Origin: Promethearchaeota archaeon
Lineage (GTDB): Archaea > Asgardarchaeota > Lokiarchaeia > Sigynarchaeales > SOKP01
DNA length: 43,247 nucleotides
Assembly: GCA_030605085.1 (NCBI GenBank)
Contig: JAUWBH010000028.1
Span: 1 to 43,247 of the forward strand
Reading direction: 5' to 3'
Every line of letters begins with the position of its first letter. Position 1 is the first letter of the stretch. A model generated the notes under the pieces. It was given only the letters and a program-made list of their open reading frames with translations. It was not told the DNA's origin and made no database searches. The position numbers and the translations under genes were made by a program. This document shows, in pieces, positions 7,878 to 17,315 of this stretch.

Positions 7878-10631
7878 ATGATTGGATCTGTATTAGTTAT
7901 TGGAGGAGGTATAGCTGGAATCCAAACTTCTTTGGATTTAACTGAATTAGGCTTTAAAGTTTATTTAGTTGAAAAAAGGCCAACAATTGGAGATCATATG
8001 GCTCAATTGGAGAAGATATTTCCCAAAATGGAATGCGCCTTATGTATCCTCACACCAAGAATGGTTTCAGTTTATAAAAATCGCAATATTGAGCTATTTA
8101 CTTTATCTAAAGTTAAAAAAGTTACTGGAGAGGCTGGAAATTTTACAGTTACTATTATTAAAAGACCACGGTATATTATTGAAAGATTATGTAGAGGATG
8201 CGGCGATTGCGCTGCGAAATGCCCAAAAGTGGAAGCCCCTAATTTTTTTGATATGAATTTAGGTAAAAGAAAATCTGTATATATTCCATTTCCACAAGCG
8301 ACTCCCCCTATATACTTGATTGATCCTAAGTTGTGTCTATATTTAAATAGACAGGTGTGTGGAGTATGCCAAAAAGTTTGTAAAGCTGAAGCAATTGAAT
8401 ACGAACAAGAACCAGAAGTTTTTGAATTAAAAGTTGGGGCAATTATTGTTGCTACCGGATTCGATGTGCTTGGGGAAGAGTTAACGCCAAGATGGGGGTA
8501 TCAATATGAAAATGTTGTTAACGCTTTAGAGTATGAGAGAATATTATGTACATCAGGCCCATTTGGAGGCCAAATTTTAAGACCAAGCGACGAGCAAGAA
8601 CCAAAAAAAGTAGCTTTTATTCAATGTGCCGGTTCGATAGATTTAGAAGAAAATGTACCTTATTGCTCTCGAGTGTGTTGTTCATATACCGCGAAAGAAG
8701 CAGTCCTTACTAGGATGTATTCTGAAGAAATAGAAACTTATGTTTTTAGGCATAAAATCAGAGCGTTTGGGAGAAATTTTTACGAATATGCTAAAAGATC
8801 GCAAGAAGAGTTTGGAGTAAAATACCTTCAAACTAAAATTGTTAGTATTCAAGAAGATCCCAACACAAAGGATTTAATTATCCAATATAAAGATTTAAAG
8901 TCTGAAGAAAATAAAGAATTTGTGGCAAATATGGTAGTATTAGCTGCACCATTAGTTTACTCAAGAGGAACTAAAAAATTAGCTTCAATTTTAGATATTA
9001 AACTAGATAGATATGGATTTTTCCAGGAAAGATCCTATTATAATAAATCCTTATCTTCTAGAGACGGAATATTTTTATGTGGATTTTGTCAAAGTCCAAT
9101 GGATATATCAGAATCTGTAGTTGATGCTAGCTCAGTTGCTTCACAGATAGCTAACTTATTAAATTCCGTAAAATATACACAAATAAGAAAGAAGGAAATT
9201 CATGCCTTACAGAAAGGAGAAATTATAGAAATAATTCCTGCTACTTTAGTAATTGGAGGCGGGATCTCAGGAATGACAGCTGCATTAAATACAGCTAATC
9301 AAGGTTTTAAAACTTATGTCGTTGAAAAAGAGGAAGTATTAGGTGGAAATTTGAATCACATAAACATTTTATATCCAACTCAGGAGAAAGCTTCAAAAAT
9401 TCTGAATGAGATTAAGGATAAAGTTGAGAAAAATGATAATATTCAAGTTTTCTTAAATACAAAAATCAAAGATGTTAAGGGATCAATTGGAAATTACATC
9501 GTTTCTATTGAAAATACTGATAAAAAGAGTCAGAAGTTAAATATTGGAACCATTATTATTGCTACTGGAGGACAAGAATTTAAACCTAAAGGTCTTTTTC
9601 AATATAACGAAAAAAATAAGAATATTCTTACTCAAATGGAATTAGACCAAAAGTTGAAGGATGGAGGGACAGAGTGGCTTAAAGATATAAATCATGTTAC
9701 TTCAATTTTATGTGTCAGCGCCAGATATAAAGGGGGATTTTCTTACTGTTCAAATGTATGTTGTAGTAATTCCATCAAAAATATAAATATTTTAGAAGAA
9801 ATTAAACCAAACCTTAAAATGTTAGTATTTTTTAGAGATCTCCACATTGCCAAAAAAGAATTTGAAAAATATTTTGATACGAGAAAAAAAACTGCAAAAT
9901 TTATACGATATAGCCCCGATAATCTTCCAGAAATTTTTAAGATAAACGAAGATCCTGAAAGATACCAAATTAAGGTACGCGATTATATTAATCCTGAAAG
10001 AGATATTATTTTCACGACAGATCTTATTATTCTATCAACACCAATGATTCCAGCTGACAATTTGGGAGAATTAGCGGGTATGTTTAATGTTCCTTTGAGC
10101 GAAAAGGGATTTTTTTTAGAAGCTCATACCAAATTAAGACCTTTAGATTTTGCAAACGATGGAATTTTCTTATGTGGATGTGCTCAATGGCCTAAAAATG
10201 TACAAGATTCGATTTCACAGGCAAATGGCGCTGCCGGTAGAGCCAGCAGATTTTTAAGTCTAAAAAAGATAACCTCTACTAAATTAAAATTCCTTTCGTT
10301 TTTACTTTCCATAGAATGCTATTTTAAGGATTTAAAAATAAACCACGAAAAATGTAATGGATGCGGGAGATGTAAAGAGGTTTGTTCTTTTAACGCTATT
10401 GATCTCATAGAATTAAAACAAGAATATGAAGATGTAAGTTTAGATGTAAAAAAAGCAGTTATCAATCGTGCTTTATGTAAAGGATGTGGAAAATGCATTT
10501 CGACATGTAGAACAAAAGCAATTACGGCTAGACATTACAATTTTGATCAAATTTCTGCAATAATAGACCCATATTTCTTAGAAAAAGGAGAACCTTTAGA
10601 AAAGGGAGAAGAAGCGGCAATACTTCATTAA
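7878..10631 (+). CDS. Double-length HdrA-like protein (two FAD halves), shorter paralogue
   Basis: 917 aa. ATG 7878 is chosen over TTG 7872 because it aligns with the paralogue's start ('MIGSVLVIGGG' against 'MEGTVLVIGGD') and sits ~10 nt after GAGGAAA. N-terminal FAD motif GGGIAG (9-14), flavin-side pair C53/C56 in 'MECALCIL', then [4Fe-4S] motifs 'CRGCGDCAAKCPKVEAP' and 'CGVCQKVCKAEA'. A second FAD domain starts near residue 455 ('LVIGGGISGMTAALNTA'), but its equivalent of the CxxC is 'LYPTQEKASKIL', with no cysteine. Two ferredoxin motifs close the protein ('CNGCGRCKEVCSF', 'CKGCGKCISTCRT'). It lacks the ~110-residue CHC domain that separates the halves in the 12230 paralogue. Probably an electron-confurcating or bifurcating HdrA in one chain; 318 nt upstream of the Hdr operon and perhaps separately promoted. 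Confidence 0.85.
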   Translation: MIGSVLVIGGGIAGIQTSLDLTELGFKVYLVEKRPTIGDHMAQLEKIFPKMECALCILTPRMVSVYKNRNIELFTLSKVKKVTGEAGNFTVTIIKRPRYIIERLCRGCGDCAAKCPKVEAPNFFDMNLGKRKSVYIPFPQATPPIYLIDPKLCLYLNRQVCGVCQKVCKAEAIEYEQEPEVFELKVGAIIVATGFDVLGEELTPRWGYQYENVVNALEYERILCTSGPFGGQILRPSDEQEPKKVAFIQCAGSIDLEENVPYCSRVCCSYTAKEAVLTRMYSEEIETYVFRHKIRAFGRNFYEYAKRSQEEFGVKYLQTKIVSIQEDPNTKDLIIQYKDLKSEENKEFVANMVVLAAPLVYSRGTKKLASILDIKLDRYGFFQERSYYNKSLSSRDGIFLCGFCQSPMDISESVVDASSVASQIANLLNSVKYTQIRKKEIHALQKGEIIEIIPATLVIGGGISGMTAALNTANQGFKTYVVEKEEVLGGNLNHINILYPTQEKASKILNEIKDKVEKNDNIQVFLNTKIKDVKGSIGNYIVSIENTDKKSQKLNIGTIIIATGGQEFKPKGLFQYNEKNKNILTQMELDQKLKDGGTEWLKDINHVTSILCVSARYKGGFSYCSNVCCSNSIKNINILEEIKPNLKMLVFFRDLHIAKKEFEKYFDTRKKTAKFIRYSPDNLPEIFKINEDPERYQIKVRDYINPERDIIFTTDLIILSTPMIPADNLGELAGMFNVPLSEKGFFLEAHTKLRPLDFANDGIFLCGCAQWPKNVQDSISQANGAAGRASRFLSLKKITSTKLKFLSFLLSIECYFKDLKINHEKCNGCGRCKEVCSFNAIDLIELKQEYEDVSLDVKKAVINRALCKGCGKCISTCRTKAITARHYNFDQISAIIDPYFLEKGEPLEKGEEAAILH

Positions 10632-10949
10632 TATAGTTAGAGAATCTATACCCAATTTTTTTTTTTGTTTAATTTCGTTTATGAAAAATTTATTCAAATT
10701 GATTTTTGTAGAGAAATGATTTTTCATTATTGTGATGATTTTACCGTAGATTACATCGATATCTCGTATGGACATCATAAATCACATAATAAAAAAAAAG
10801 AAATTATATTAAATTGTAAAATAAATGGATATTAAACTTATACCGTATAAAAATAAACAATAATAAATATAAAATGTTATAAATATTAAGATTTTGAATC
10901 TCAATCTTAATGAAGCTCGCTTAAGTCAAATAAATTTAAATATAAGGAT
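10632..10949. other. 318-nt intergenic region
   Basis: AT-rich, with long A and T runs and a possible TATA element (TATAAATAT near 10877-10885) ahead of the HdrC-HdrB gene. A TTTTGAATCTCAATCTT stretch near 10893 has no evident role. No RNA gene or repeat recognised. Confidence 0.5.
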
Positions 10950-12230
10950 GTGAAGAGTATTACAGAGATTGAAAAAAAAATTGAGTCGGAACAAAAGACT
11001 GACGAAAGGGATAGAATCTTTGATAAAATTTACGAACAAAATTTACGAGATGTGTTAAAAAGATGTTATCAATGCGGTCGATGTAGTGGCGTATATCAAC
11101 TTAGTAAGGTTCAAAAGTTCCCACCTAGTAAAATTATTCAACTTGTGTTAGAAGGTTTTGAGGATAAAGTAATAGAAAGCGGAGTATTATGGGATTGCTT
11201 AACTTGTAATAACTGCCTTCAAAATTGTCCCGAAAACATTAATTTCGCGGATTTCGTGCGAATTGCGAGATATAAAATGCGAAAATTGGCAAATCAAAAT
11301 CCTGACAATTATATTGCTCATAAAGGTATTTATACTACTGTCTCTGAGATTATGAGTCAACCAAATATCCAACCAGAGAGATCTCTTGATTGGGTACCTG
11401 AAAAATGTAAAATTTCAGATAAAGGAAATATTTTATATTATGTAGGATGTTTACCATATTTTGGATTTGAGTTTGTAAATCTGGAATCAATTGCGACAAG
11501 TACACTCAAATTAATTTGTCAAATAGAAAATGAGCCAATAGTAGTACTTAAAGAAGAAATATGTTGTGGACATGATTTGTATTGGGGACAAGGTAAATTG
11601 AAAACCTTTATCAAATTAGCGCAAAAAAACATAACTCTTTGGGAAAAAAAAGGAATCTCCACTATTATAACTGCTTGTGCCGAATGTTATAGAACATTTA
11701 AAGTCGATTACCCAAATCTTTTTGACGATTTTAACGAAAAATTTGAAATTAAGCATATTATTGAATATATTTATGATAATTGGAAGCAAAATAAAATTGA
11801 ATTCACAAATCCTAAGGAAAGCACCGAGCTAGTTCAATTTACTTTTCACGACCCATGCCGATTAAGCAGATTTTTACCCAAGGAAAACACGATTCTTGAA
11901 AAAACTCGTGAGATTTTCAACGAATTCAAAAAATTAGGTTATGAGTTTAACGAGATGGCACATAATAAAGAAAATTCGCTTTGTTGCGGAGTAAGTTCTT
12001 GGATGAATTGTAACGAAAAATCTAAAGCTTTACGATATAAACGAATGTTAGAAGCAAAAGCAGCAGGGACAATTATGGTTACATCGTGTCCAAAATGCCG
12101 TATACACTTGAATTGCCTTCAAAACGATTATGAAGACATTTCCTCAATAGAAATAATGGATTTCTCTGAATTTTTAGTGAACCATGTAGAATTAAGAAAT
12201 AATGCTAAAGATATGGGGGAAGAACAATAA
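10950..12230 (+). CDS. HdrC-HdrB fusion (HdrD-like) with two CCG domains
   Basis: 426 aa, start GTG 10950 just after AAGGAT. Residues ~38-110 are the HdrC ferredoxin part. Motif 2 is complete ('CLTCNNCLQNCPENI'), but motif 1 is 'CYQCGRCSGVYQLS', lacking the usual fourth cysteine. The HdrB part has two CCG cysteine-rich domains: first 'YYVGCLPYFG', 'EICCGHDLYW', 'TACAECYRTF'; second 'FHDPCRLSRF', 'SLCCGVSSW', 'TSCPKCRIHLNC'. CCG domains hold the noncubane [4Fe-4S] clusters that reduce disulfides such as CoM-S-S-CoB; in a non-methanogen the substrate may be another disulfide. Its stop overlaps the next start (TAATG), implying translational coupling with the double-length HdrA. Confidence 0.88.
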   Translation: MKSITEIEKKIESEQKTDERDRIFDKIYEQNLRDVLKRCYQCGRCSGVYQLSKVQKFPPSKIIQLVLEGFEDKVIESGVLWDCLTCNNCLQNCPENINFADFVRIARYKMRKLANQNPDNYIAHKGIYTTVSEIMSQPNIQPERSLDWVPEKCKISDKGNILYYVGCLPYFGFEFVNLESIATSTLKLICQIENEPIVVLKEEICCGHDLYWGQGKLKTFIKLAQKNITLWEKKGISTIITACAECYRTFKVDYPNLFDDFNEKFEIKHIIEYIYDNWKQNKIEFTNPKESTELVQFTFHDPCRLSRFLPKENTILEKTREIFNEFKKLGYEFNEMAHNKENSLCCGVSSWMNCNEKSKALRYKRMLEAKAAGTIMVTSCPKCRIHLNCLQNDYEDISSIEIMDFSEFLVNHVELRNNAKDMGEEQ

Positions 12231-15200
12231 TGGAAGGGACAGTATTAGTTATTGGAGGAGATATTGCAGGAATCCAAACCTCTTTAGATTTAACTGAATT
12301 AGGATTTAAAGTTTACTTAGTTGAAAAAACACCTTCAATTGGTGGTCGTATGTCTCAACTCGACAAAACATTTCCAACCAACGATTGCTCATTATGTATA
12401 CTTGCCCCAAAGATGGTTGAAGTGTTTAGAAATCCTAATATTGAATTAATGACTTATCATGAGGTCCAAAAAGTTACTGGAGTAGCGGGAGATTTCACAG
12501 CAACCGTTCTTAAAAAGCCTCGCTACGTTGATGATATAAAATGTAAAGGTTGCGGAGATTGTGCGGCAAAGTGCCCAAAAATCGAAGTACCTAACCTTTT
12601 TGATATGAATTTAGGGAAAAGAAAATCTATCTACATCCCATTTCCTCAAGCTGTTCCTCCAATATATTTAATTGATCCTGAATTGTGCTTAAAATTAACG
12701 AAAGATGTCTGTGGAGTATGTCAAAAGGTTTGTCAAGCTGAAGCGATTGATTTCGAACAAGAACCTCAAGAAATTGAAATAAAAGTTGGGGCGATTGTAG
12801 TGGCTACTGGATTCGATATGTTTGGGGAAGAATTATCGTCGAGATGGGGTTATCGTTTAAAAAATGTTGTTAACGCTTTAGAATATGAAAGAATATTGTG
12901 TGCCTCTGGACCTTTTAGTGGACATGTGTTGCGCCCTAGTGACGAGCAAGAACCTAAAAAGATTGCTTTTGTACAATGTGCAGATTCAAGAGATTTGCAC
13001 GAAAATATTCCTTATTGTTCAAGCGTCTGTTGCATGTATACTGCAAAAGAAGCTATAATCACTAAGGAACATTCTGAAAACTCTAATTGTTATATATTCA
13101 GGCACGATATTAGAGCATATGGAAAAAACTTTTATGAATTTACTCAAAGAGCCCAAGAAGAATATGGCGTAAAATATTTTCAAACAAAAATAAGTAGTAT
13201 TAAAGAAGATCCGGAAACAAATGATTTAATTATACATTATGAGGATTTAAAAACAGGAAAATTTAATGATTTTCGATCGAATTTAGTTGTTTTAGCTACA
13301 CCATTAGTTCCTTCAACAGGTACAAGGCAATTAGCTAAAATTCTGGGAATTGAGTTAGATCACTACGATTTCTATAAAGAAAAATCTTATTTTAATAAAT
13401 CTTTATCATCAAAAGAAGGAATTTTCTTATGTGGCTTTTGTCAAGGTCCGATGGATATACCTGAAACAGTAGCAGATGCAAGTGGTGTGGCTTCACAAGT
13501 AGCTAATTTATTAAACTCTGTTAAATTTAAAGAAATTCAAGAGAAAGTTTATGATGTACCTGAAATAGAAGTGAAAATATCAGATGACCCGCGAATAGGA
13601 GTATTAGTATGTCATTGTAGAATTAATATTGGTAAATATGTTGATGTGTCTGATGTAGTTGAATATGTTGAAAAATTACCCTATGTAGTTCATTGTGAAG
13701 CTAATTTATATTCATGTAGTTCTGATTCTCAGGTACGAATAAGAGAAGTCATCCAAGAAAAGAATTTAAACAGATTTATTGTAGCATCATGTACACCAAG
13801 AACTCATGAAGGATTATTTCAAGAAACATGTCAAGAAGCAGGTTTAAATAAGTATCTATTTGAAATGGTTAATATACGCGACCAGTGCTCTTGGGTGCAT
13901 ATGGGTGATAATGAAGCTGCGACTGAGAAATCTAAAGATTTAATAAGAATGGCGGTCGCAAAAGCACGATTATTAAAACCTCTAACGGAAGCAAAGTTAG
14001 ATATCACCCCAACGGCAATAATAATTGGTGGGGGGGTGTCTGGAATGACTGCTGCATTGAATATTGCCAATCAAGAATTTAAAGCATATCTTATTGAAAA
14101 AGAGAATAAATTAGGAGGCAATTTGAATAATCTTAATGTTCTGTTTCCAATTCAAGAAGATGCCTCAATAATATTAAATGATATTAAGGATAAAGTTAAA
14201 AAAAACAAAAACATTCAGATTTTCTTAAACACTAAAATTAAGGATATTAAAGGTTATATTGGTAATTATATTGTTACAGTTATCGATTCAAAGAACCAAT
14301 CTCAAGATTTAAAAATTGGAACAATTATAGTGGCAACTGGAGCTCAAGAATTAAAACCTGATGGCGACTTTCAATATAATAAAACGAATAAAAATATTAT
14401 TACTCAATTAGAGTTAGAACAAAAATTAAAAGAAAAGGATAAATCGTGGTTAGATAATATAAATCGAGTAACAACCATCTTATGCGTCGATGCGAGACAA
14501 AAAGAGGGAATTACTTACTGTTCTAACATCTGCTGTGGAGTCAGCATTAAAAATGTTAGCATTTTAAAAGAACAAAAACCAGATCTCGAAATGATTGTTC
14601 TCTATAGAGACTTTCAAATGGCAAAAAAGGAATTTGAAGAATATTATCGAGAACGCAGAAAGGATGCGATTTTCTTAAGGTATGATCTTGATCAAATGCC
14701 TAAAATTTCGAAAAAAGGTAACAAGCCTGAAAAATATGAAATAAAAGTATTTGATACTAATATACAGGACGAAATTGAGTTCGAAACCGATTTGATAGTT
14801 CTTTCAACTCCTATGATCCCCGCAGATAATTTAAATGAATTGGCTAAAATGCTCAAGGTTCCTTTAGATAAAAATGGCTTTTTCTTAGAAGCTCATGTTA
14901 AATTAAGACCATTAGATTTTGCCACGGATGGAATTTTTCTCGCTGGATGTGCGCAGTGGCCAAAAAATATACAAGATTCGATTTCCCAAGCAAATGGTGC
15001 TGCCGGAAGAGCAAGTAGGTTTTTGAGTGCTAAGACAATAAAAACTTCAGGATTAATCGCAGAAGTCATCCCTGAAAGATGCATAGGATGCGGAAAATGT
15101 GAATCTATTTGCCCCTATAATGCAATAGAAATTAAAGAAGCTTTAATGGAATTTGAAGATGTAAGTTTAATACTAAAGAAATCTTTTATAAACTCAGCAT

Positions 15201-15313
15201 TATGTAAGGGATGCGGAACTTGTGCCGCAACTTGTCCTAATGGGGCAATCTCAGTAAAACATTATGATTTTGACCAAATATTTGCAATGATTGAAACATA
15301 TTTATTAGATTAA
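12230..15313 (+). CDS. Double-length HdrA with internal CHC domain, larger paralogue
   Basis: 1027 aa. Domain order: FAD half 1; flavin-side cysteines in 'PTNDCSLCILAP'; ferredoxin motifs 'CKGCGDCAAKCPKIEVP' and 'CGVCQKVCQAEA'; internal HdrA N-terminal-type domain (~445-580: 'VLVCHCRINIGKYV', 'SCTPRTHEGLF', 'NIRDQCSWVH'); FAD half 2 ('AIIIGGGVSGMTAALNI') with no CxxC ('LFPIQEDASIIL'); C-terminal ferredoxins 'CIGCGKCESICPY' and 'CKGCGTCAATCPN'. The first dinucleotide loop reads GGDIAG, with Asp where the 7878 paralogue has Gly. In effect two HdrA monomers in one chain, of which only the first keeps the flavin cysteines. Overlaps the HdrC-HdrB stop and precedes MvhD by 32 nt: a complete HdrABC-MvhD module. 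Confidence 0.88.
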   Translation: MEGTVLVIGGDIAGIQTSLDLTELGFKVYLVEKTPSIGGRMSQLDKTFPTNDCSLCILAPKMVEVFRNPNIELMTYHEVQKVTGVAGDFTATVLKKPRYVDDIKCKGCGDCAAKCPKIEVPNLFDMNLGKRKSIYIPFPQAVPPIYLIDPELCLKLTKDVCGVCQKVCQAEAIDFEQEPQEIEIKVGAIVVATGFDMFGEELSSRWGYRLKNVVNALEYERILCASGPFSGHVLRPSDEQEPKKIAFVQCADSRDLHENIPYCSSVCCMYTAKEAIITKEHSENSNCYIFRHDIRAYGKNFYEFTQRAQEEYGVKYFQTKISSIKEDPETNDLIIHYEDLKTGKFNDFRSNLVVLATPLVPSTGTRQLAKILGIELDHYDFYKEKSYFNKSLSSKEGIFLCGFCQGPMDIPETVADASGVASQVANLLNSVKFKEIQEKVYDVPEIEVKISDDPRIGVLVCHCRINIGKYVDVSDVVEYVEKLPYVVHCEANLYSCSSDSQVRIREVIQEKNLNRFIVASCTPRTHEGLFQETCQEAGLNKYLFEMVNIRDQCSWVHMGDNEAATEKSKDLIRMAVAKARLLKPLTEAKLDITPTAIIIGGGVSGMTAALNIANQEFKAYLIEKENKLGGNLNNLNVLFPIQEDASIILNDIKDKVKKNKNIQIFLNTKIKDIKGYIGNYIVTVIDSKNQSQDLKIGTIIVATGAQELKPDGDFQYNKTNKNIITQLELEQKLKEKDKSWLDNINRVTTILCVDARQKEGITYCSNICCGVSIKNVSILKEQKPDLEMIVLYRDFQMAKKEFEEYYRERRKDAIFLRYDLDQMPKISKKGNKPEKYEIKVFDTNIQDEIEFETDLIVLSTPMIPADNLNELAKMLKVPLDKNGFFLEAHVKLRPLDFATDGIFLAGCAQWPKNIQDSISQANGAAGRASRFLSAKTIKTSGLIAEVIPERCIGCGKCESICPYNAIEIKEALMEFEDVSLILKKSFINSALCKGCGTCAATCPNGAISVKHYDFDQIFAMIETYLLD

Positions 15314-15345
15314 GAAAGGAACGATAAAGGAGAAAGATAAAAAAC

Positions 15346-15780
15346 ATGTCAAATGCTAGTAAAAAAGCAAAAATAAAGGACTTTAGTCCAGAACTTTTAG
15401 TTTTTTGTTGTAATTGGTGTTCTTACGCAGGTGCTGATTTAGCCGGAGTCTCAAGATTTCAATACCCTCCAAATATAAGAATTGTCCGAGTAATGTGTTC
15501 AGGGAGAGTGGATCCTTCTTTTGTTTTAAAAGCATTAAAAGAGGGTGCAGATGGTGTTCTTATTAGTGGATGTCATATAGGGGACTGTCATTATATTGAT
15601 GGTAATAAACATACACTAGAACGGTTTGGTCGATTACACGAGATAATTATTAAACAATTAGGCGTTAATGAAAAGCGTGTAAGGTTAGAATGGGTTAGCG
15701 CCTCCGAAGGCAGACAATTTGCTGACTTAATTACGGAGTTTACTAATGATATTAAAAGACTAGGGCCTCTCAAAAGATAA
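15346..15780 (+). CDS. mvhD: MvhD-like [2Fe-2S] electron-transfer subunit, all-cysteine form
   Basis: 144 aa, complete MvhD family protein: 'FCCNWCSYAGADLAG' (~20-34), 'VRVMCSGRVDPSFVLKAL', 'GADGVLISGCHIGDCHY', 'RVRLEWVSASEGRQFA'. It carries electrons from a hydrogenase or F420-type subunit into HdrA. Third gene of the HdrBC-HdrA-MvhD operon, with an AAAGGAGAAAG Shine-Dalgarno before ATG 15346. No hydrogenase MvhA/G is in the window, so the upstream partner is unknown. It is the cysteine counterpart of the Sec-containing gene at 2713-3141 and the best internal proof of which cysteines are replaced there. Confidence 0.93.
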   Translation: MSNASKKAKIKDFSPELLVFCCNWCSYAGADLAGVSRFQYPPNIRIVRVMCSGRVDPSFVLKALKEGADGVLISGCHIGDCHYIDGNKHTLERFGRLHEIIIKQLGVNEKRVRLEWVSASEGRQFADLITEFTNDIKRLGPLKR

Positions 15781-15827
15781 TTGATTAAAAACAACAATTT
15801 CATTGAAATTGTATAAAAAAAAGTAAT

Positions 15828-16523
15828 TTAAGAGAGATATTTTTTAAAAATTTTTTGTAAATCTTCTAAAAGATTTGTTCTTGGAAGACCATCTGCAAAG
15901 GATTTACTCATTAAGTCCGTCTCTCTAAGTTCATTTGCTTTTATAATAAAATCAATAATTTCTTGCATTAAGGATACAGGCTCAAATTCCCATACTTTAT
16001 TTCTAGAAAAACAAATACATTTTAAATCGAAAGCTCTAAAACCAGAAAGCGTGTCAAAAATCAACTCTCTTAACATTATCCCATAACACACTATTTGGGG
16101 TAAGCTCTTAATCATATCAGTTTCATTATCCTTAAGATCTGCTATAATTAATGTGTTTTTATTAACTAAAATCAAGTCAATAGATCCAACGCAGTATTCA
16201 CTACCATCCAAATCTTTCCAAACTGGTACTTCAGAAGCCATTGCATTAGGATGTTTTATCATAATTTTTTTAAGAATAGGTTTATGTGGGGATTTTAATC
16301 CATGATTCTCCTTTCGGTATTTTTTATCGACTTGTTGAACTAACTTTAAAAGATTTCTGTAAAGACCGACCAGTAATCTATCGTATGAATACTCCCTAAT
16401 TTTTTTATTAGAGATTAAACTGTTAATTAAGTATTCTCTAATAAATTCTGTCTCTATATCTTTACTCTTTACCTTATGAATAATGCTTTTTATTTCTCCC
16501 GAAGAAAAATCCCAAGTTCTCAA
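15828..16523 (-). CDS. PD-(D/E)XK nuclease-like protein
   Basis: 231 aa. The middle carries a PD-(D/E)XK-type core: 'EVPVWKDLDGSEYCVGSIDLILV' region (shown by E..., then GSIDLI) followed by 'NTLIIADLKDNE', giving the D-x(n)-DxK arrangement, flanked by an upstream Glu and a downstream helix. This fold is used by repair, restriction and Cas4-like nucleases; no Cas4 cysteines are present, and no CRISPR or restriction partner is adjacent. N- and C-terminal parts are helical and unassigned. Single gene, convergent with the MvhD operon. DNA cleavage is an inference from the motif. Confidence 0.6.
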   Translation of the reverse strand: MRTWDFSSGEIKSIIHKVKSKDIETEFIREYLINSLISNKKIREYSYDRLLVGLYRNLLKLVQQVDKKYRKENHGLKSPHKPILKKIMIKHPNAMASEVPVWKDLDGSEYCVGSIDLILVNKNTLIIADLKDNETDMIKSLPQIVCYGIMLRELIFDTLSGFRAFDLKCICFSRNKVWEFEPVSLMQEIIDFIIKANELRETDLMSKSFADGLPRTNLLEDLQKIFKKYLS

Positions 16524-16593
16524 AATGTTTTCATTATCAAGAGCATAAATACCTCCCGAAGTAAGAAGCGTGGGTGGGTGGTATTTATATCTA

Positions 16594-16851
16594 ATGAAGG
16601 GTTATGCAGGTATATCGGTTATTTTTTATTTCTATTCCATTGTAACTGCATATTCTTCTGTAGAATCAGGTAATTTTGTAGGTATTATAATTTTTTCAGC
16701 CTTGCCATTCATTATCGCCTTATTCATGTTGCCATCTGTCATCCTTTTTGATATGGCCTTTGAACATAGAAAAAAATACATATTGAAATTTGCTACTAAA
16801 TATGGAATTATAAACAATGTACAAGTCAAATTTGAAGTAATTGAAAAATAA
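16594..16851 (+). CDS. Small membrane protein, unknown
   Basis: 85 aa from ATG 16594 (an in-frame GTG at 16570 would add 8 residues). Two clear hydrophobic segments (~5-25 and ~30-55) are followed by a basic, soluble tail ('EHRKKYILKFATKYG'). Divergent from the nuclease gene. No family recognised. Confidence 0.5.
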   Translation: MKGYAGISVIFYFYSIVTAYSSVESGNFVGIIIFSALPFIIALFMLPSVILFDMAFEHRKKYILKFATKYGIINNVQVKFEVIEK

Positions 16852-16939
16852 CTAATTTTATTTTATCTTTCTTTTTTTTTTCGAGATCTGAAATTTATTC
16901 AAATACTTTCATTTAAAGACTTTAGTTTATTAATACCAA

Positions 16940-16975
16940 AAGACAATACTTACTAATTAGTAATTAGTAATTAAC
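16940..16975. repeat. AATTAGT micro-repeat
   Basis: TAATTAG repeated about three times just upstream of the small ORF at 17016, close to its AGGAAGATTT ribosome-binding region. Simple repeat, possibly part of the promoter. Confidence 0.4.
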
Positions 16976-17015
16976 CTCGTTAAATTTTTTAGGAAGATTT
17001 CTTTTTTTTCATTGT

Positions 17016-17198
17016 ATGTCGGAGCTTAAAAAAACAATTGAAGATTACGCAAATGAGTTTATGCAAGAAGAGGGAATAAAGGGTAAAGCGAAGCGAATTA
17101 AAATAATGAGAATTATAGAGACTGTAGGATTTGATAAACGTAAGATAAAAACAGCCCTTCTACGATCAACGATTACAGATAGAATACAACACGATTAA
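17016..17198 (+). CDS. Small basic helical protein, unknown
   Basis: 60 aa from ATG 17016, with AGGAAG 20-25 nt upstream. Highly charged and helical ('KGKAKRIKIMRIIETVGF', 'DKRKIKTALLRS'), with alternating Lys/Arg consistent with nucleic-acid or protein binding. No family recognised. Plausible because it has a start, upstream signals and protein-like composition, but it is short. Confidence 0.5.
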   Translation: MSELKKTIEDYANEFMQEEGIKGKAKRIKIMRIIETVGFDKRKIKTALLRSTITDRIQHD

Positions 17199-17315
17199 TT
17201 CTCATGCGTTAACTATCTATTTTTAAATAATTTCATAAATTAATTTAATGATTATTCCTAATAAAACAATTATAATAACTAATTTAAAAAAAAATATCCT
17301 TAGAGGGAGTTTAAC

